This document shows, one piece after another, positions 59,526 to 64,000 of a stretch of DNA of 64,000 nucleotides. How positions within the stretch are numbered: position 1 is the stretch's first letter; the number at the start of each line of letters is the position of its first letter. The translations under genes were made by a program, and so were the position numbers. This DNA is from Echinarachnius parma (Eukaryota > Echinodermata > Echinoidea > Clypeasteroida > Echinarachniidae): assembly GCA_037951105.1 (NCBI GenBank), contig JBAMJV010004001.1, positions 1 through 64,000 on the forward strand. Reading direction: 5' to 3'. A model generated the notes under the pieces. It was not told the DNA's origin. It saw only the letters and a list, made by a program, of their open reading frames with translations, and made no database searches.

Positions 59526-60094
59526 AGGGATAGTTGAATTTTGGTAGAGAGGGCGCTAGACTACTTATTTTTTTTGTGAGGTAATGAAAAACTGAGTGTA
59601 AAATTTGAAAGAGCATAATATTTAAATAATAAAATCATCTTTGTTTGATCAAAATCGGTTCAGAGACGGCTGAAATATCAATAAATATAACAATTTGTAA
59701 TAAAGCTGGGGCCCCAGGTTTATTAGAGAATTTTGAACCAGCCGTTGAAATTCGTTTTAAAATGCTTCCTCTTTTCAAAAATGTTCAAAAGAGGTTTTTA
59801 GGTAGGTTGTTGATTATCTTTCTATCTAATCACTATTTAAACAGAACATCACATGCACAATATGTTATTTATAATGGTTTAAACAAATGCATTTTTTTAA
59901 AGCGCGCTCTATAGTTTAAACAGCTCTTTTTTAAATGATAACAGGCTTTTTACTTAGTCGTTTGTAATTGTTGTATTCCTTTTGAGCATGATGGAGTTAT
60001 AATTATTAGTTTGTAATGTAATGGTGCATGTTTTGGTTACTAAAATTCAGTTTGACTAAAACTGTACTCTCTCTACCAGAACTCAACTATCCCT
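59526..60094 (+). mobile_element. MITE family A, best full-length copy
   Basis: TTAA at 59522-59525 and 60095-60098. Inverted ends AGGGATAGTTGAATTTTGGT and ACCAGAACTCAACTATCCCT. 569 bp. Contains GAGGGCGCT, CAAAATCGGTTCAGAGACGG and a central GGGGCCCC. Serves as the reference for the other six copies. Confidence 0.85.
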
Positions 60095-60098
60095 TTAA

Positions 60099-61722
60099 GT
60101 GAATATGAAGAATCATGAGCGAAAATCAGCGTAAAACGACTTTATGGGGAGGGGGGAGGGGGCTCAATTTAGGCTTTACATTTCGTTTTAAATGAATGGA
60201 AATATAATTTCAATGACTTCCTTTCATGCTTGTTTATGTTGATCGACATTTCAAATTCTGAATCATTTCTTTATAAATGATCACGGCAAACACCTTTGTA
60301 TTCAAATTGAAACGGGGTTTTCTTAATCTTGGATGATAAAATCACTAATGGGTTTGATGAATGAACCGAAAAGGTTTGTAATTTCCCAGGGTCCTTTGTT
60401 ATTTTTAGTAGACGATAAAAGCCACCATCGCTGAATCTATCAATGGAATAATAATTGCCACAGAAGCGTGATCTCTTATGGCGCCAAATCAGCGGCGCTT
60501 TTATGTTCGTCCTGATTATGGTAATCTTCCAAATCATCGCTGTATTCAAAAGGACGGAATGGATATTTCAACTTGAAAGGATTCTGTTGTCATGAATATT
60601 ATGATAAGCCCAGGTATTTTATATTTCTCAGGAATCTTTCGTTTATTGTTTACACAACAATCAAATCCCCACAATAGTTGGATATCTTGTGAAAAGGGTT
60701 AACGACTGTTTAGTGTAATGTGTTACGCCTGGAGCAAATCATTTTCTACAAACTAGCATCTTGATCATTTTCATAATCAATCAAATTCAAACCCTATCAT
60801 CTCCATCATAGTGGGGCAGATTAGCTGATCGATCGTGCACCTTATGATAACATTTGGTACGTAATGTAGACTAGACCATTCTAAGCAAATTTGGATATCG
60901 AGCCACCTTTTCAAAATGACTGCGTTGTGTGTATGTTCAGCACTATTATATGTCTCGAGAACTGGCAGGCCGATTTACACGGATCTCTTTGTACCTGCAT
61001 GCACTAAGTAAAGTGCAATGATCTGGTGAAATGTGGAGGACGTGAGTTCAAAGGTCAAAGGTCACACAACTAACCATTTATGCAAATAGAGTAATTTTGG
61101 CATATCTTGAGAACCATTTGAAACATTTGCAGCATATTTAGTACATGTATGCACCTTGAGGAATAGATGTCATAATTATGAGTACATTTCTTGGTCATGA
61201 GGTCAAAGGTCAGAGATCATTGAGCACTTATTGTGCCATATGCCATGGTGACCATATTCCAGAATGACCGCCATCTATGTAAGCTAGGTGATAACACTAG
61301 AACTTCAATGTTTTGAAGCATGTATGTATTCAAATATGGCACATAGGCTATATACAGATAACGACATAATGTATGTCTATGAGAAGTGGCCTATATCCAG
61401 GGGGTACATAGGCCTTCCCCCCCCCCCCCCCCAAGAAATTGTCAAAGCAAATACAAATAGGAAGAACAAAGAAATCTTAGAGCTTGCATGCCCCCAGTAA
61501 TTTCCAATTGTTGTAAGTATCGAATTATTGTAACTTACATGACAACAACTTGCTTATTTGGCCATTGCTATAGTAATTACGAAACAGGGCCAGAGTACAC
61601 ACCGTTCTTCAAGAACAACAAGACAAGCTCAATGTGACTACTTCCATTTGTATATCATATATAGGCGTTACGATTCGCAATAATTGTTGTAATATTCTGT
61701 CCCCGCCCATTTATGTAGATGA
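60099..61722. other. Gene-free stretch with two nuclear-receptor-type direct repeats
   Basis: No gene seen on either strand. DR1 motifs are listed separately. A C run of about 17 lies near 61418. Confidence 0.45.
61052..61212 (+). promoter_or_regulatory. Pair of DR1 motifs AGGTCAAAGGTCA
   Basis: Exact AGGTCAAAGGTCA at 61052-61064 and 61200-61212, the DR1 site bound by RXR/HNF4-type nuclear receptors in known systems. They may simply be part of an interspersed repeat. Confidence 0.35.
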
Positions 61723-61908
61723 CCTTCTACCCCCTCCGAGGCGGCCGTGGGCGGTCCCCAACAGATGCCCGCCGAGGAGGAGCACTTCGGACCCTCCACG
61801 TTCACCCCCAGATATCCGTTCTACAACTTTGAGGGCGCCTTATCGCTGCAGCTCCAGTCTGAAAACGAAGCGACCCGGGCCGCTATTACAACCCAACCTC
61901 AGATGTAA
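61723..61908 (+). CDS. Candidate terminal coding exon, GC-rich, unknown product
   Basis: A 61-codon open frame ends with TAA at 61906-61908, bounded upstream by TGA at 61720. It reads ...MPAEEEHFGPSTFTPRYPF then YNFEGALSLQLQSENEATRA and ends TTQPQM. It is strikingly GC-rich (well over half) in AT-rich DNA, as expected for a conserved exon. The best acceptor is CCCCAACAG|ATG at 61764/61765; another is CCTCCGAG at 61740. No other exon or polyadenylation signal was identified. No family recognised; the residues are low-hydrophobicity, tail-like. Confidence 0.45.
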   Translation, partial: PSTPSEAAVGGPQQMPAEEEHFGPSTFTPRYPFYNFEGALSLQLQSENEATRAAITTQPQM

Positions 61909-61989
61909 CTTAAACATTACAGTTTTGAGAGACTAAATACAAGATTTGTTAAAGAAAGCCTTATACCAGGTTAAAATCTAAACAAAATT

Positions 61990-62228
61990 GTTGAGCTAGG
62001 AAAAGTCGTCTATATGGTGGGATTCGTACCAACGATATCCCGATTAGCGTTCTATATGACCAGCCGTGCTTATTTTAAACGACCATGCAGACGCTGATAT
62101 TCAGTGGCTTTTATCTCTGCACGAGCAGAGAAACCCCTGATCAGGGGGAGCAGAGAAGCCTTCTACCGGGCTAGCTAGATAATAGTTCCATCCAGCATAT
62201 TTGTCCTGGTATGGCACAATCGCATGTA
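61990..62228 (-). repeat. Possible tRNA-derived SINE head
   Basis: On the minus strand CTAATCGGGATATCGTTGGT then ACGAATCCCACC resemble an anticodon arm and B box of a tRNA. The A box is not recognisable, so a functional tRNA is not supported. Confidence 0.3.
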
Positions 62229-63187
62229 CAGCTTGTCCCAGAAAAAAAATTACAACGGCACTTTCCGCAACGATAACTTTAAAGATATTAGATCAATCAG
62301 AATGATATTTCACGATATAAAACTATAACTTATTACCTACATCTTGCAGAAAACCCTATTCGATTTGCCTCAGTGGTCATGGAGAATGAGGATCTTTTGT
62401 CAATCACGTCAGATGTCCCTTCCCTCCAGATTTTGTAAGGAGACGTGTTGTCCATTGACAACGGGACTTTCTGCAACGATAACTTTTAAATAGTAAATAA
62501 ATCAGAATAATATTTCAGGGTATGAAACTATAACTTATTACGTACATCTTGCAGAAAACCCTATTCGATTTGCTTCAGTGGTCATGGAGAATGAGGATGT
62601 TTTGTCAATCATGTCATGTGTCCATTTTCGTTCATAACGCGTGAACAAGTCCATTTTCGTTCATAACGCGTGAACATAACGAAAATGGACACATGACATG
62701 ATTGACAAAAGATCCTCATTCTCCATGACCACTGAAGCAAATCGAATAGGATTTTCTGCAAGATGTAGGTAATAAGTTATAGTTTCATACCCTGAAATAT
62801 TATTCTGATTGATTTACTATTTTTAAAGATATCGTTGCAGAAAGTTGTCAATGGTCTCCTTACAAAATCTGGAGGGTTATAAGTTATAGTTTCATACCCT
62901 GAAATATTATTCTGATTGATCCACTATCTTTAAAGTTATCGTTGCAGAAAGTCCCGTTGTCAATGGACAACACGTCTCCTTACAAAATCTGGAGGGAAGG
63001 GACATCTGACATGATTGACAAAAGATCCTAATTCTCCATGACCACTGAAGCAAATCGAATAGGGTTTTCTGCAAGACGTAGGTAATAAGTTATAGTTTCA
63101 TACCCTGAAATATCATTTTGATTGATCTATTATCTTTAAAGTTATCGTTGCGGAAAGTTCCGTTGTAATTTTTTCTGGGACAAGCTG
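62229..63187. mobile_element. 0.96-kb palindromic element with tandem subunits
   Basis: Ends CAGCTTGTCCCAGAAAAAAA and TTTTTCTGGGACAAGCTG. Arms of about 430-480 bp contain a ~230-bp unit, GCAACGATAACTTTAAA...ATATTTCAGGGTATGAAAC...GCAGAAAACCCTATTCGATT...CATGGAGAATGAGGATC, present twice on each side in mirror order. The centre near 62640-62680 has two CATAACGCGTGAACA copies. TA precedes the left end; the right end has an extra CTG before TA, so a TA target is possible. No coding capacity. Confidence 0.75.
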
Positions 63188-63189
63188 CT

Positions 63190-63440
63190 GTATATGCTTG
63201 ACTTCAAATCTTGAGGTCGTGAGTTCAATCTCCGTCGATGTTCCGTCAGTTATGTCCTTCAGCAATGCATTTTATCCATATTGTTGCTCTAGTATATATA
63301 TGCCAGGAGTATAAATGGGTACCTGATCGGGTGTTAAAGGTACACTTGAGTATTGGTACCTTCCGAAATGCCCCTTGACACTAAATTGGTTGGTTTTAAT
63401 TCCAGTTGAAAGTTCCTTGAATAAAACATGTAAAATGAGA
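63190..63440 (+). repeat. tRNA-derived SINE fragment
   Basis: Has B-box-like GTCGTGAGTTCAATCTCCGT, then TGTCCTTCAGCAATGCATTT, TATCCATATTG and AAATGGGTACCTG, the standard wording of SINEs in marine invertebrates. The head lies next to the palindrome end and is incomplete. Confidence 0.55.
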
Positions 63441-63574
63441 ATCATTCCCTTTCAAATGCTCTCATAGTTAAGACATTTGATTTTAAGATATTTTATCCAT
63501 AAGTCTAGCGGCCGGGGGACATTTTGACTTTTTAGAAAAAAAAGAAGAAAAAAAATTATAGACTACTTTGAAAC

Positions 63575-63869
63575 AAATCTAAATAGGTATTTAAATAGTT
63601 GTTAATGATATCTCTATTGAATCATTATTTTAACAAAACGCACATCAAATGCACAATTCTGTATGAACAATTGGCTAAAACCAATGAGTTTTTAGAGAGC
63701 GCCCTCTTGAGTTGTAACGGCTCTTTTTTAATGATAACAGGGTTTTTACTTAGTCGTTTTTGATTGTGTATACCTTTCGAGTAGGATGGAGTTATAAATA
63801 TTAGTTTGTATCGTAATGATGCAGGTTTTGGTTACTAAAGTTAAGTTTAACCAATAATCAACTATCCCT
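63575..63869 (+). mobile_element. MITE family A, 3' half
   Basis: From AAATAGTTGTTAATGATATC to CAATAATCAACTATCCCT, with TTAA at 63870-63873. Includes GAGAGCGCCCTCTTGAG and the TTACTTAGTCGTTTTTGATT block. Confidence 0.7.
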
Positions 63870-64000
63870 TTAACTGACCTGGGCGTTTTCACATAACTGC
63901 TGTTGGCTAGTATGTTCCCCGGGAAGTGGAGATGGTGTGCAAGATAATGGTGCAGGTCTGAACTGTACCAGTTACAACCAGGGTGATACTACAAGCTCAT

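Noticed and set aside
61990-62075. tRNA gene on the minus strand
   Set aside because: B-box-like sequence only; no A box or complete cloverleaf can be drawn.

Overview
The window looks like nuclear DNA from a TE-rich, AT-rich invertebrate, most likely a marine deuterostome (echinoderm or relative). This is an inference from the sequence style: several LINE lineages, among them a CR1-like LINE carrying a 2A-like motif and PHD fingers (a combination known from sea urchins and allies), many TTAA- and TA-flanked MITEs, hAT-like elements with 8-bp target duplications, introns with GT-AG signals and a TATA/CCAAT promoter. I see no bacterial operons, no CRISPR array, no convincing rRNA or tRNA gene, and no retrovirus-like or capsid-bearing element.

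Layout. 1-4125: LINE reverse-transcriptase copies arranged as a 2,639-bp tandem duplication. 4246-5375: complete non-autonomous hAT element. 6678-6903: palindromic MITE. 7276-8935: gene A (minus strand), a secreted protein with a V-type Ig fold lacking the canonical cysteines. 9264-12760: MITEs in the upstream flank of gene A. 13381-16680: L1/Tx1-like LINE (minus) bounded by (CA)n at both ends. 17482-22881: foldback repeats, MITEs, hAT remnant. 22981-30367: gene B (minus), paralog of gene A, with a 6.25-kb first intron full of insertions, including a long octamer-motif foldback. 31200-39450: continuation of the gene B flank, interrupted by a CACTA-like element with a MITE nested inside it, a LINE fragment, a hAT complex and minisatellites. 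39454-47391: a 7.9-kb TTAA-flanked composite that contains a nearly intact 4.3-kb LINE. 47396-49900: the rest of the gene B flank. 51011-55878: a 4.87-kb near-perfect palindrome with an inverted pair of open frames resembling a PIN/FEN-like nuclease domain. 56954-63869: MITEs, a hAT MITE inside a microsatellite, one GC-rich candidate terminal exon (61723-61908) and a 0.96-kb palindrome.

How it fits together. The host content is a tandem pair of Ig-like genes, each with a non-coding first exon, an intron and an exon carrying signal peptide, Ig domain and Cys-rich tail, ending at the same GTGTGTA splice donor. Copy A with its flank spans about 5.5 kb (7.2-12.8 kb). The matching landmarks of copy B are spread over about 27 kb (22.9-49.9 kb) because transposons inserted repeatedly, so most of the window can be read as one duplicated locus, one copy compact and one inflated. 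Copy A serves as the empty-site reference for several insertions. The likely previously undescribed items are the Ig-like gene pair and the giant palindromic nuclease-bearing element.
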